A model generated the notes under the pieces. The model searched no databases. It saw nothing but the letters and a program-made list of their open reading frames with translations, and had not been told where the DNA came from. The translations under genes were made by a program, and so were the position numbers. Shown piece by piece: positions 26,773 through 36,134 of a stretch of DNA of 64,000 bases (the stretch's first letter is position 1; every line of letters begins with the position of its first letter). Source of the stretch: Isoalcanivorax pacificus W11-5 (lineage in GTDB: Bacteria; Pseudomonadota; Gammaproteobacteria; Pseudomonadales; Alcanivoracaceae); contig NZ_CP004387.1 of assembly GCF_000299335.2 (NCBI RefSeq), positions 2,852,001-2,916,000 on the forward strand, given 5' to 3'.

Positions 26773-29019
26773 ATGTCCATGCTGTCTATACGCGCCGGCA
26801 CAGCGCTGCTATGCGCCGGTTGTTCTATCCTGCTCGTCTCATTGACCGCCTGCGGCGGCAGCTCCAGCAACCACCGGGGCAGCCCGGCGGGGGGCGTCAC
26901 CGGTCTGAGCACGCTGTCCACCGCCCCTGGCATGGTGTCGGGCGGGGATGTGCTCATGGAAATCCAGCTCTCGGACCCCGCCGCAGCCGGACGGGTCGCC
27001 GTCATGCTCAACGGTACGGATATCACCGAAGCCTTTGCGCTGCGTACCGACGGCCGCTACACCGGCCTGGTCACCGGGCTTGCCGAAGGTGACAACACCA
27101 TCACTGCCGGTGAGCACAGCCTGACCGTGAAAAACCATCCTCGCAGCGGTCCGATTTTTTCAGGGCCACACCTGGCCCCCTGGGTCTGCGCGCAGCCCAC
27201 CGCCGCCACCGTCACCGTCACTAACCCCGAGAACGACTGGGAAGCAGACACCACATCGCGGATCAGCGGCCTGGACCAGACCACGGATGAACACTGCAAC
27301 GCCCCGGCCAGCATCAGCTACTACTACCAGCCCACCAGTGCCGCCAGCGATTGCAGCTTCGCCATCTCCGGCGCCAACGCCTGTTTCATCCCGTTTGACA
27401 CGGCCAACCCGCCTGCCGACACAGACGTGGCCGAATTCACCAATGATCGCGGCGACACCGTACGCAGCATCATCGCCGTGGAGACCGGCACGCTAAACCG
27501 GGGCATGTACTCACTGGTGGTGTTCCATGATCCCGCCGCTTCGCACCACCCGGCGGCACCACAGAAAGGCTGGAACAACAAACTGCTGTTCAATTTCGGC
27601 GGTGGCGCCGGCGGCAGCCGCTTCCAGACGCCGCCGGACAATCCGTTCTTTAACGAAGGTGCCCTGCGGCGTGGCTTCATGCTGGCCAAATCGTCATTGA
27701 ACGATCACCGAACCAATTCCAACCATGCCCTGGCAGCGGAAGCCGTGCTGATGCTCAAGGAGCACATCACAGAGCAGTATGGCGAAATTCGCTACACCAT
27801 CGGCAGCGGCGGTTCCGGCGGCGCCATCATGCAACTGACCATGGCCTCGTCCTACCCCGGCCTGCTTGACGGCGTGCTGCCCACCCAGATCTATGCCGAC
27901 GCACTGACCAATTCGCTGGAAATCTTCGACTGCGGCATTCTCACGGACAACTATGTCACCCTCCCCGACGGTGCCCTGACGCAGGCGGAACGGCTGGCCA
28001 TCACCGGCCACGCGCAAGCCACCCAGTGCCTGGCCTGGAACGGCGCCTTCCTGCCGCTGGGCATTCCCAGCCTCCCCAGCAACTGCGGGACCGGCTTCCC
28101 GGCGGCGATCACCTACGACCCCGTCACCAACCCGCAGGGGGTGCGCTGTTCCCACGCCGAGCACAACCGCAATCTGCTCGGCCGTTACCTGGACAATGGC
28201 GTCCATATCACCGAATACCCGCAGGACAACGAAGGCGTTCAGTACGGCCTGAAGGCACTGCAGGACGGGACGATTGATGCCGAGCGCTTCGTGCACCTCA
28301 ACGAGCACATCGGCTACTACGATGCCGACCAGAACTGGGTACCGGGCCCCGGCCGCGCCATCAGCTCCGAAGTGGCACTGGAAAATGCCTACCGCAGCGG
28401 CATGGTCACGGGCAGTCCCCACCTGGCGAACGTGCCGATCATTGATGTTCGAGGCCAGGAAGGCGCAGTCGACATCCACCTCAACTGGCGCGCGCTGGCA
28501 CTGCGCGATCGCCTGGAACGGGTACAGGGCCATCATGATAACGAGGTGATCTGGGCGTATGTCGGCGCCAACCCGTCGAATGACGCCTTCCTGCTGATGG
28601 ACACCTGGCTCAGCGCCATCGAGGCCGACGACAGCGACGCCAGCCAGGCGGAAAAAGTCGTAGCCCACAAACCCGCCGAAGCGGTAGACCGCTGCCTGGA
28701 CGACGGTGTCGATGTCGGCCTGTTCAGCGACGAATGCCCGGTAAAATTCGGTGCGTCACCACGCCAGGTGGCCGGCGGGCCGGTCGCCGAGGACATCCTC
28801 AAGTGCAGCCTGAAACCACTGGATTTCGACAGTGCTGACTATGACGGCATCACCTTTACCCCTGACCAGCAGACACGGCTGGCCACCGTCTTTGCCACCG
28901 GCGTCTGTGACTGGACCCGGCCAGGGGTTCAGCAACAGAACACGCCAGCCTGGATGGGCTTTACCGAGGGTCCTGGCGGTGAACCTCTGGATGTACCCTG
29001 GGTCAATCGGAACCTTTGA
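26773..29019 (+). CDS. DUF6351 family lipoprotein
   Basis: A 748-aa protein starting after GGGAGACTTCTG. The signal peptide ends in the lipobox LTAC followed by GGSSS. The sequence pattern follows DUF6351 proteins: an Ig-like N-terminal part (MVSGGDVLMEIQLS; NGTDITEAFALRTDGRYTGL), NHPRSGPIFSGPHLAPWVC, then an alpha/beta-hydrolase-like domain with GSGGSGGAIMQ as the probable nucleophile elbow. Function is unknown; tannase-like or polyester-hydrolase activity is a guess from the fold. It shares an upstream ATCGAT motif with the MFS gene that follows 146 bp downstream. Confidence 0.85.
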   Translation: MSMLSIRAGTALLCAGCSILLVSLTACGGSSSNHRGSPAGGVTGLSTLSTAPGMVSGGDVLMEIQLSDPAAAGRVAVMLNGTDITEAFALRTDGRYTGLVTGLAEGDNTITAGEHSLTVKNHPRSGPIFSGPHLAPWVCAQPTAATVTVTNPENDWEADTTSRISGLDQTTDEHCNAPASISYYYQPTSAASDCSFAISGANACFIPFDTANPPADTDVAEFTNDRGDTVRSIIAVETGTLNRGMYSLVVFHDPAASHHPAAPQKGWNNKLLFNFGGGAGGSRFQTPPDNPFFNEGALRRGFMLAKSSLNDHRTNSNHALAAEAVLMLKEHITEQYGEIRYTIGSGGSGGAIMQLTMASSYPGLLDGVLPTQIYADALTNSLEIFDCGILTDNYVTLPDGALTQAERLAITGHAQATQCLAWNGAFLPLGIPSLPSNCGTGFPAAITYDPVTNPQGVRCSHAEHNRNLLGRYLDNGVHITEYPQDNEGVQYGLKALQDGTIDAERFVHLNEHIGYYDADQNWVPGPGRAISSEVALENAYRSGMVTGSPHLANVPIIDVRGQEGAVDIHLNWRALALRDRLERVQGHHDNEVIWAYVGANPSNDAFLLMDTWLSAIEADDSDASQAEKVVAHKPAEAVDRCLDDGVDVGLFSDECPVKFGASPRQVAGGPVAEDILKCSLKPLDFDSADYDGITFTPDQQTRLATVFATGVCDWTRPGVQQQNTPAWMGFTEGPGGEPLDVPWVNRNL

Positions 29020-29064
29020 TCGCCGCGCCGGCCCGCCGATAAAGCGGGCCGGTGTAACCTCTTT

Positions 29065-29103
29065 AAATTATCGATAATTTGATTTTATATCGATAAAAAT
29101 ACA
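29065..29103. promoter_or_regulatory. Perfect 16-bp palindrome and half-copy before the MFS gene
   Basis: AAATTATCGATAATTT (29065-29080) is a perfect palindrome. A related sequence, TATATCGATAAAAATA, follows at about 29086. They lie 60-100 bp upstream of the MFS start, in an AT-rich island within GC-rich DNA, and match the site at 26656. An operator is likely; the regulator is not in the window. Confidence 0.5.
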
Positions 29104-29165
29104 TCATCCCGCAGGCCCCTGTCGTCGCGCCCTGTCTGCCGGCGCGTTCTTCTCTGGAGAGCCTG

Positions 29166-30353
29166 ATGCGCACCACATTCCCACCCGCCCCCGAACGCCT
29201 GCTGGCCGTGCTCTGTTTCAGCACCTTTCTGGGCTTCCTCACAGTCGGCCTGCCGTTGCCGGTGATTTCGCTCTACGTGCATGAACAACTCGGGTTCGGC
29301 AGCGTGCTGGTGGGCACCGCCGTCGGCATCCAGTTCCTGTCGACGCTGCTGACGCGCGGCTATGCCGGACGGATCGCCGACACACAGGGGCCCAGGCCCG
29401 CCATGATCAAGGGGCTGTGGCTGTGCGCCCTGTCCGGTCTGCTGTACATCGCCACTGACTGGCTGCCGCTGTCCTCCGAAGGCCGTCTCGGCATCATGAT
29501 CATCGGCCGGCTGATACTGGGTTACGGCCAGAGCTTGCTGGTCGCCGGCATGCTCGGCTGGGGCATTGGTACCGTCGGCGGGGCACGCTCCGGCCAAGTC
29601 ATGGCCTGGACCGGCATGGCCATCTACGGCGCCATGGCGCTGGGTGCGCCGCTGGGCCTGTGGCTGTATCAGCAGGTGGACCTGGCATCGGTGGGCCTGC
29701 TGGTCGGCCTGCTGCCCGCGCTCGGCGTGGTGCTGGTGAGAAATGTCCCGACGGTGCCCGTCACCGCCGGCGAACGCCGCTCGTTCATCAGTGTGCTGGG
29801 CAGCATCTGGCAGCCTGGCATGGGGCTGGCTCTGCAAGGGGTCGGCTTTGCTGCCATTGGCGCCTTTATCAGCCTGCATTTCGTCCATGAAGGCTGGGTC
29901 GGTGCCGGCCTGGCGCTGACCTGCTTTGGCCTGTCATTCGCCCTGGTGCGCGTGTTATTCGGCCATCTGCCAGACAAGCTCGGCGGCCCGCGCGTGGCCG
30001 TCGTGGCCCTGATGGTGGAAGCCGCCGGGCTGTTCATACTGTACCTGGCCCCGAGCGCGCCCTGGGCGCTGGCCGGCGCCGCCATTACCGGGCTGGGCAG
30101 TTCACTGATTTTCCCCTCGCTGGGGCTGGTGGTGGTGAGCCGGGTCGAGCCACAGATGCGTGCCACGGCCCTGGGCGGTTATGCCGCATTCCAGGATGTG
30201 GCCTATGGGCTGACCGGCCCGCTGGCCGGGTTGATGGTGGGGGCCTATGGTTATGCGTCCGCGTTTCTGATCGGTGCGGTCGCGGCATTGCTTGCGCTGG
30301 TGATTGCGTTGCAATTGAGTTGGGTTTGCAGGAAGCGGGTGGCGGCCTGTTGA
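29166..30353 (+). CDS. MFS transporter, YhhS/YfcJ-like
   Basis: This 395-aa protein has about 12 TM segments. The opening (LLAVLCFSTFLGFLTVGLPL), the loop RGYAGRIADTQGPRPAMIKG and the C-terminal LIGAVAALLALVIALQLSW match the YhhS/YfcJ branch of inner-membrane MFS exporters. The substrate is unknown. It lies downstream of the DUF6351 gene and shares its putative operator, so it may export a related product. Confidence 0.88.
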   Translation: MRTTFPPAPERLLAVLCFSTFLGFLTVGLPLPVISLYVHEQLGFGSVLVGTAVGIQFLSTLLTRGYAGRIADTQGPRPAMIKGLWLCALSGLLYIATDWLPLSSEGRLGIMIIGRLILGYGQSLLVAGMLGWGIGTVGGARSGQVMAWTGMAIYGAMALGAPLGLWLYQQVDLASVGLLVGLLPALGVVLVRNVPTVPVTAGERRSFISVLGSIWQPGMGLALQGVGFAAIGAFISLHFVHEGWVGAGLALTCFGLSFALVRVLFGHLPDKLGGPRVAVVALMVEAAGLFILYLAPSAPWALAGAAITGLGSSLIFPSLGLVVVSRVEPQMRATALGGYAAFQDVAYGLTGPLAGLMVGAYGYASAFLIGAVAALLALVIALQLSWVCRKRVAAC

Positions 30354-30621
30354 TTGCGGGCTGGTGAGAGTCGCCATGACGGGATTCGCTGCGCTCTTCC
30401 CTCCCTACCGCTTCATACGGCGGCACGGCATTGCCAGCCGTCAGCCGCTATCGCATTCGATCTATGCGCAAATAGCTGACAAATAAGCCGGCAGATCTCC
30501 TGCATCCGCTGGCGGCAATAACCCGCTTGCCGTAGTGCCGCTGGCTGACAGGCACACTGTCTTTCCCGTGTGATGCTGTGTCCGAACCGATGCCAGGGAA
30601 GGCACGGACACGGAGCCCGAC

Positions 30622-31683
30622 ATGGACGATCACGATACCGGCTATCGACTGCTGTTTTCCCACCCGGAAATGGTCCGCGACCTGCTGACCGGCTTTGTGC
30701 CGGAAAGCTGGGTGGCCGAACTGGACCTGGACACGCTGGAAAAGGTCAGCGGCAGTTATGTCACCGATGACCTGCGCAGCCGCTGCGACGATGTGATCTG
30801 GCGCGTCCGCTGGGGCAAGGAATGGGTCTATCTCTACCTGCTGCTGGAATTCCAGTCCACCGTGGACCCGTATATGGCCGTGCGCATCATGGCCTATGTC
30901 GCCCTGCTCTATCAGGACCTGATCCGCACCGGGCAACTGGGCGAGACCGGCCACCTGCCTCCGGTCGTGCCCGTGGTGCTCTACAACGGCCGGCCTCGCT
31001 GGCAGGCCGCGACGGATATCGGGGCACTGATCTTCCCGGTCACCGGCGAACTGGCGCGCTACCAGCCCAGGCTGCACTACCTGCTGCTGGACGAAGGCCG
31101 TTTTGACGAGCAGGCCCTGGCCCCGTTGCAGAACCTCGTCGCGGCCTTGTTCCGGCTGGAGAACAGCCGCGATGCGCCGGCCATCCAGCGGGTCTTGCGG
31201 CATCTGATAGACTGGCTGCACGCACCGCAGCAGGCCAGCCTGCGCCGCAGCTTTACCGAATGGCTCCGGCGGGTCCTGTTGCCGGGCCGGCTGCCCCACA
31301 TCACAATACCGGCCATGCAGGAATTGCAGGAGGTGGATGACATGCTCGCTGAACGTGTGAAGGAATGGTACGCCGAGTACGAACGAAAGGGCCTCCAGGA
31401 CGGCATGCGCAAAGGCATGGCGCAAGGTCTGGAAAAAGGTCTGGAGAAAGGTCTGGAACAGGGTCTTGAGAAAGGCCTGGAAAAAGGCCGCAATGATGAA
31501 GCCCGTCGTATTCTGTCACGGCAAATAACGCGACGCTTTGGCGCGCTGTCCCCTGCCACCGAAGCTCGCCTGGCAGCAGCCTCGCTGGAACAGCTTGAAC
31601 TGTGGGCCGACCTGATCCTTGATGCGCAGTCGCCGGAAGCATTATTTGGCTCAAACCAGCCCGAGCCAGACAGATATAGGTAA
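30622..31683 (+). CDS. Rpn-family recombination-promoting nuclease/putative transposase
   Basis: The 353-aa protein opens with DTGYRLLFSHPEMVRDLL, the Rpn (transposase_31) signature, and has the PD-(D/E)XK-like core in SRCDDVIWRVRW...LLEFQSTVDP (D, then E-F-Q). A C-terminal tandem repeat, GMRKGMAQGLEKGLEKG and following, is typical of the family and encoded by degenerate 12-bp repeats at about 31414-31488. Rpn proteins are nucleases that promote RecA-independent recombination, and some have phage-defence roles. It is a lone gene of full length. Confidence 0.88.
   Translation: MDDHDTGYRLLFSHPEMVRDLLTGFVPESWVAELDLDTLEKVSGSYVTDDLRSRCDDVIWRVRWGKEWVYLYLLLEFQSTVDPYMAVRIMAYVALLYQDLIRTGQLGETGHLPPVVPVVLYNGRPRWQAATDIGALIFPVTGELARYQPRLHYLLLDEGRFDEQALAPLQNLVAALFRLENSRDAPAIQRVLRHLIDWLHAPQQASLRRSFTEWLRRVLLPGRLPHITIPAMQELQEVDDMLAERVKEWYAEYERKGLQDGMRKGMAQGLEKGLEKGLEQGLEKGLEKGRNDEARRILSRQITRRFGALSPATEARLAAASLEQLELWADLILDAQSPEALFGSNQPEPDRYR
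31414..31488 (+). repeat. Tandem 12-bp coding repeats in the Rpn gene
   Basis: Repeats of the unit GGTCTGGAAAAA with small changes encode alternating Gly-Leu-Glu-Lys/Gln. Their number often varies between strains in this family through slippage. Confidence 0.75.
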
Positions 31684-31983
31684 ACCATAAAAGGTTCAGC
31701 GCGGCTGAACGGGCTTGATCCGTGAGGGGGAGAAGATTGGCACGCCTTCGCTGCGCGAAGGCGCCCCCTCCCGGCCCTCTGGTTAAGGGGGGAAGGGTCA
31801 GCCCAAGCCGAACACCACACCACCGCCTACTACGGCAGCATCAGCCTGAACCCCCGCGCATGTCGGGAAGTCATCCAACCTCACCCAAAACCCGCCTGTA
31901 AAAAAATTCCTCAGACACATCCCCCTGAGCTGACCACCGCTAACTCCCGGCAATCAGCCCAGGCCACAGATATCTCAATGCAA
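31684..31983. other. Intergenic region with a strong hairpin
   Basis: About 300 bp between two convergent genes. CGCCTTCGC-TGC-GCGAAGGCG (31743-31763) is a perfect 9-bp stem without a following T-run; it could be a rho-independent-like end or a REP-type element. Nothing else is recognised. Confidence 0.4.
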
Positions 31984-33630
31984 TCAATCCCAGCTCCACC
32001 GCTGCGACTTGCCGCCGTGGAAAGTCCACAGATGCGCGCGCTGACCATTGCCCCACAAAGGGTCCTTGATATCCAACGCCCGGTGCGGTGCGTGCGCTGG
32101 CCGGAAGGAGTTGCTGGCTCCCCGCGTCCAGACCTGATTATCACCACTGTGGCACGGCCACAGCACTACGCGCGTGCCTTCGCTGGTACCACTACCGGAC
32201 ACGTCCGCGCATTTATCCGGCGCGGATTTCGCCCGCAGACGGCCTTGCGGATCATGCCACCAGAGCTGGCTGTCGGCACCGTGGCAACTCCAGTGGTGGA
32301 TTTCCGTGCCATCCGCCGTGCTGCGGTCTTCCAGATCCAGGCAACGGCCATGATCATTGCGCAGCTTGCGCCACACCGGCTCTGCCGGCGGTTCAGGCGG
32401 TTGCACCACCGGATAATTTACCGGCAGCCACTCGCCCTCACTGGCCAGGTCGCTGTAGTTCAACCACACCACCGTGGCACCGGCAGAATCACGGGCTTCT
32501 TTCAGCTTCTGATTACTGAAACCGTTGCGTGGCACCTGGAACTGATACGTGCTGCCAAACTCCGCCGTGCAGGTCGACGCCGCCTGTGCCCAGGTAACCG
32601 ATGCCGCAGTAACCATCCAGCTGCCATCGTCCGCCTGGCAGGCGGCGCGGCGCGACTGGCCGCAGTTCACGTCGTTGAAGCGACCGTCGGCACGCTGCTC
32701 GGCACAGTGTTCGTTACCGCCCGAATTATTCGGTTCGTTCTCGCCCCAGCTCCATACGGCAGCGGCAAGACGGCTATCGAACGGCACCAGATGATCCAGG
32801 CCAACAATGCCCAGATTGCACTGCATCGCCTCCGCCATGCGCTGCGGCGTGGTCGGCGGCGGCGGGTTACCAAAGGTGGCACTCAGGTTGGTGCCGTCTT
32901 CAAAAATCCGCACAAGATTGGTCTGCACGAACTGCTGCGTCCTCCCGCTGATGGTGCACAACGGATAAGGCGCGAAGCTGTCGTTGCCCGTGGGGAAGCC
33001 GTAATTGAACACCGTCTGTGCCCAACGGGTGGTGCTGCAATCACCACCGATCAACAACACCTGCTTGCCGTCATTGATCATGTCGGCACGGGTGATGTCC
33101 ATCGGCAATGTGCGGCAGGAACCCGGTCGATAAATACGATCTCCCAGATGCAGATCAAGGATGTCGACGGCGCGATCATGTTCGCTGTCCACATGCTCCT
33201 CGATGTAAATCAGGATCACCTGATCGTTGTTTTCGGGCCGCTCAAGCCAGGTGGCAATTTCCTTGATGCCGTCCTCGAAGTGACGGTCAAAGGTGGAACA
33301 GCCTGTGTGGTCGCTGGTGCCATGGCACAGGATCAGTTTGCTGTAGGCCCAGTGCACATCCAGCTCCAGCGCACGGATACCCAGGTCCAGTTGGTCCACC
33401 ACGCTGACCTGATGATTCGGGTCCCAGTAACTGCCCAGATTCTGATACGCCACCGAGTTGTAGCTGTTGTGCGTGTACTGGAAACTGGTCTGCCCCAGCG
33501 GCTCACCCATTTCCAGCGTGCGCTGATGCGCGAGCGCCTCATAGTTCCAGCTATTGCGAAAATCCTCCACCGGCGTGGCGAAGGCTGCCGTGCTCAACAG
33601 ACACAGCATGGGAAAGGTCCATCTGCTCAT
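31984..33630 (-). CDS. Secreted PI-PLC-like phosphodiesterase with lectin domains
   Basis: A 548-aa protein with a signal peptide (MSRWTFPMLCLLSTAAFA). Residues about 20-300 form a PLC-like phosphodiesterase domain: THNSYN with the first catalytic His (residue 54), ELDVHW (89-94) and LCHGTSDH (101-108) with the second His. A central stretch, WGENEPNNSGGNEHCAEQRA, resembles a C-type lectin loop. The C-terminal 130 residues are a ricin-type beta-trefoil with two clear QxW motifs (SQLWW, NQVWT) and SQRWSWD at the end. It probably cleaves phosphoinositides or related glycerophosphodiesters outside the cell, with the lectins binding a surface glycan. It is monocistronic. Confidence 0.85.
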   Translation of the reverse strand: MSRWTFPMLCLLSTAAFATPVEDFRNSWNYEALAHQRTLEMGEPLGQTSFQYTHNSYNSVAYQNLGSYWDPNHQVSVVDQLDLGIRALELDVHWAYSKLILCHGTSDHTGCSTFDRHFEDGIKEIATWLERPENNDQVILIYIEEHVDSEHDRAVDILDLHLGDRIYRPGSCRTLPMDITRADMINDGKQVLLIGGDCSTTRWAQTVFNYGFPTGNDSFAPYPLCTISGRTQQFVQTNLVRIFEDGTNLSATFGNPPPPTTPQRMAEAMQCNLGIVGLDHLVPFDSRLAAAVWSWGENEPNNSGGNEHCAEQRADGRFNDVNCGQSRRAACQADDGSWMVTAASVTWAQAASTCTAEFGSTYQFQVPRNGFSNQKLKEARDSAGATVVWLNYSDLASEGEWLPVNYPVVQPPEPPAEPVWRKLRNDHGRCLDLEDRSTADGTEIHHWSCHGADSQLWWHDPQGRLRAKSAPDKCADVSGSGTSEGTRVVLWPCHSGDNQVWTRGASNSFRPAHAPHRALDIKDPLWGNGQRAHLWTFHGGKSQRWSWD

Positions 33631-33812
33631 CCCGAAAACCCCTGGTTGTTATGGTTATTACTGTCGGGCAAAGGTGTTTGCCCACGGTCATGCCAGACCC
33701 GGGAGACATACGGCGGGATTGTTTCCGAGACACTGCAGGCGGGTTTTATTTAGGCGGTTTAAACGGGCCGGGTCAAGTTTATGGCACCAACGTACAGCAT
33801 GGCGTTGCGCCA

Positions 33813-34316
33813 TCAATCCCCATCACATACGCCGTTTATCGCCTCACGGACCAGGCTGCCAGGTGACACGTCATGTGCCCGCAAGACACCCGGACTGACT
33901 TCGAGCGCCGACTGGTACGGGTGCGGTGTCTGATACGGCGGACACTCTCGTGCTGGCACACCGACACAAGGTGCCATTTTCTTGATGTCCACCACTTCGC
34001 CGGCTGCGCTGATAAACGCGACTTCCAGTGCGAAGGGCACGTTGAACATCCAGAATCCATATTTGGGCGTGGCTTCGTCCGGATAGCGGAACAGCATGCC
34101 CGTATCCGGCGCCAGCCCGTCGCGCCCCATCAGCCCGCGCTGGCGCTGTGTTTCGGTGGACGCCACTTCAACGGAGAGTGGCTCGGCGGCATCTCCCAGG
34201 CATATCAATGCCGTCCCGAATACCACCTCTGCGCCTGTCGGTTCATCAGCGGAAGAACAGCCCAACCCACCCAGCGCCAACAGCCCGCACAGCAACCATC
34301 CCCCCGCTCTGTTCAT
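33813..34316 (-). CDS. DUF192 family lipoprotein
   Basis: A 167-aa protein with the lipobox LGGLGC and a DUF192 domain: QRQRGLMGRDGLAPDTGMLF, YGFWMFNVPFALEVAFISAAGEVV and the terminal S-x-G-x-L region (EVSPGVLRAHDVSPG). DUF192 proteins are small secreted or periplasmic proteins of unknown function. An extra insert with two cysteines (PCVGVPARECPPYQTPHP) is visible. It is divergent from the oxidoreductase gene. Confidence 0.85.
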   Translation of the reverse strand: MNRAGGWLLCGLLALGGLGCSSADEPTGAEVVFGTALICLGDAAEPLSVEVASTETQRQRGLMGRDGLAPDTGMLFRYPDEATPKYGFWMFNVPFALEVAFISAAGEVVDIKKMAPCVGVPARECPPYQTPHPYQSALEVSPGVLRAHDVSPGSLVREAINGVCDGD

Positions 34317-34396
34317 ACCGCCCCACTCTCTTCAACGCTTCAATGCCGATTCACTATACAATCACCGCTTCCTTCTGAGCAGCCCGCGAGCCCGCC

Positions 34397-35362
34397 ATGC
34401 ACGCTCTGCAATTCACTGCCACTGGCGATCTGCGCCATCTTGCCTTGGTTGATCTGCCCCGCCCCGTCCCAGCCGCCGGTGACGTACTGATCCGTGTCGA
34501 CGCGGCCGGCCTCAACCCCAGCGACGTAAAAAACGTGCTCGGCCGCTTCCCCTACACCACCTTGCCGCGTGTGCCGGGGCGGGACGTGGCCGGAACTGTC
34601 GAGGCAGGCCCGGCTGAATTGATCGGCAGAGCCGTCTGGGCCACCGGCAGGGAGCCCGGCTTTACACGCGATGGCAGCCATGCGGAATGGCTGTGCCTGC
34701 CCGCCGGTGGCGTGGCGCTCAAACCGGCGTCACTGAGCTTCGCCCAGGCTGCGGCATGTGGCGTGCCCTACACCACCGCCTGGGATGGCCTGCGCCGGGC
34801 CGGCCTGGACGGAAACCAACGGGTGCTGGTGATAGGCGCCAACGGCGCCGTCGGCAGTGCCGCCATCGGACTGGCCAGGGCTGCAGGCGCCGCCGTGCTT
34901 GCCGCCGTGCGCGACAAGGGGAAACAACGACAACTGGAAGCAGAGGGGTATTCCTGCCTGATGCTGGACAACCCGGACACGCTGGCTGAACAGGTGGCAC
35001 AACATTTCCCTGAGGGTGCAGATATTATCTTCGACACCACCGGCTTCTGGCTTGCACCGGCCGTGGCCGCGCTGAACCGGTTTGGTCACCTCGTCGTCAT
35101 TGCCGCACCCGCCAATGGCATGGCGGAACTGCCGCTGCTCGCGCTCTATCGCAAAGGCGCCAGCATAGTCGGTGCCAATTCACTGCTCTATGGCTGTGAA
35201 GACTGCGCAGAAATGCTGCGGGAGATCGGTGCGCTGTTCGACAGCCACGCGTTGCCGCTGCCCACCCCACCCACCGAGGTAGCACTGGATGAAGGCCTGG
35301 CCAGCTATGCGCGCATCAACGCGGGCAGCAGCGAGAAGGTCGTGCTGCGTCCCGCGCGATAA
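34397..35362 (+). CDS. Zinc-independent MDR oxidoreductase (quinone oxidoreductase-like)
   Basis: The 321-aa protein has a GroES-like N-terminal half (VDLPRPVPAAGDVLIRVDAAGLNPSDVKN) and a Rossmann half with the NAD(P)H motif VIGANGAVGSAAIGLARAAG. The zinc-ligand Cys/His of alcohol dehydrogenases is missing, so it belongs with the quinone oxidoreductase branch. It probably reduces quinones or enones with NADPH in the cytoplasm. The stop is 1 bp from the end of the convergent yegP-like gene. Confidence 0.88.
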   Translation: MHALQFTATGDLRHLALVDLPRPVPAAGDVLIRVDAAGLNPSDVKNVLGRFPYTTLPRVPGRDVAGTVEAGPAELIGRAVWATGREPGFTRDGSHAEWLCLPAGGVALKPASLSFAQAAACGVPYTTAWDGLRRAGLDGNQRVLVIGANGAVGSAAIGLARAAGAAVLAAVRDKGKQRQLEAEGYSCLMLDNPDTLAEQVAQHFPEGADIIFDTTGFWLAPAVAALNRFGHLVVIAAPANGMAELPLLALYRKGASIVGANSLLYGCEDCAEMLREIGALFDSHALPLPTPPTEVALDEGLASYARINAGSSEKVVLRPAR

Positions 35363-35363
35363 A

Positions 35364-35714
35364 TCAGCCGGCCTGCTTGCCTTCGGTGAAATCCTTCACC
35401 GTTGTCGAGCCACCATTGCTCTTCACTGATGCGATGCCGGCATCCCGGGACTGATCGCTCGCGTACATCTGGCTGGTGCCGATCACCTGATGGTTGGCCG
35501 CCTTCAGATTGAAATAGGCTTTGCCGTTACTGGCCGTCTTGCGCTCATAGCGCTCGTCTGCACCACAATTGGCCTGTACAGAAGCGATACCGTTCTCTGC
35601 ACTGCTGCGGGCGCGGTACAGCTCGCTGGTCAGAATGGTCTCTGCGTTACCGGCTTTCAGAACAAACCGGAATTGCCCGTCACTGCTTTTATGTAGTTCA
35701 TACCAACCGGCCAT
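35364..35714 (-). CDS. YegP family protein (two DUF1508 repeats)
   Basis: The 116-aa protein consists of two DUF1508 repeats: GWYELHKSSDGQFRFVLKAG...ENGIASVQANC and RYERKTASNGKAYFNLKAAN...DAGIASVKSNG. This is the layout of E. coli YegP, a small cytoplasmic protein of unknown function. It has a good ribosome-binding site (AAGGAGCGGATA). Family call is firm. Confidence 0.92.
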   Translation of the reverse strand: MAGWYELHKSSDGQFRFVLKAGNAETILTSELYRARSSAENGIASVQANCGADERYERKTASNGKAYFNLKAANHQVIGTSQMYASDQSRDAGIASVKSNGGSTTVKDFTEGKQAG

Positions 35715-36134
35715 TATCCGCTCCTTGGCTGATCAGGGACGTGGGTGAGTGCGGCCGGTGCCAGGCACGGCCAAAGACGATACTCGCGCCACACTCCAAG
35801 TGACACAGTGCGATTCCGGTATCCGGTTGTTACGGTCAACATGCCGCATGTAAACCGGATTGCGCGAAAATGAGGCAAGTAGCACCGATACTGGGCAGCG
35901 CGCCCCGCTGTGAGCCACAGTAAAACCGAACGATTTCCAAGGAAAAACAAATAACTACAACAGCAGGCCACCTATCGACCGGCTCGCCAACCATCTTCCA
36001 AAATAAATGCACATATGCCAACATCAAAACAAAGCAGTTGCGCATTATCCCCGTGAAAGCACCCTCGCCCCCCCAGCAGGGCGACCTATCACCGCCGGCC
36101 ACATTGCCGAACCGGCGCAATCAGGAGAAACCTC
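35715..36134. other. Intergenic region, no gene seen
   Basis: About 420 bp between the divergent yegP-like gene and the orphan antitoxin gene. The DNA is more AT-rich from about 35925 to 36050. The CAGGAGAAA site before 36135 is the only element I can name. No toxin gene for the downstream antitoxin is found on either strand. Confidence 0.4.

Noticed and set aside
31978-33753. Plus-strand open frame of 591 codons opposite the phospholipase-lectin gene
   Set aside because: The minus-strand frame has a signal peptide and clear domains, while this one has neither.
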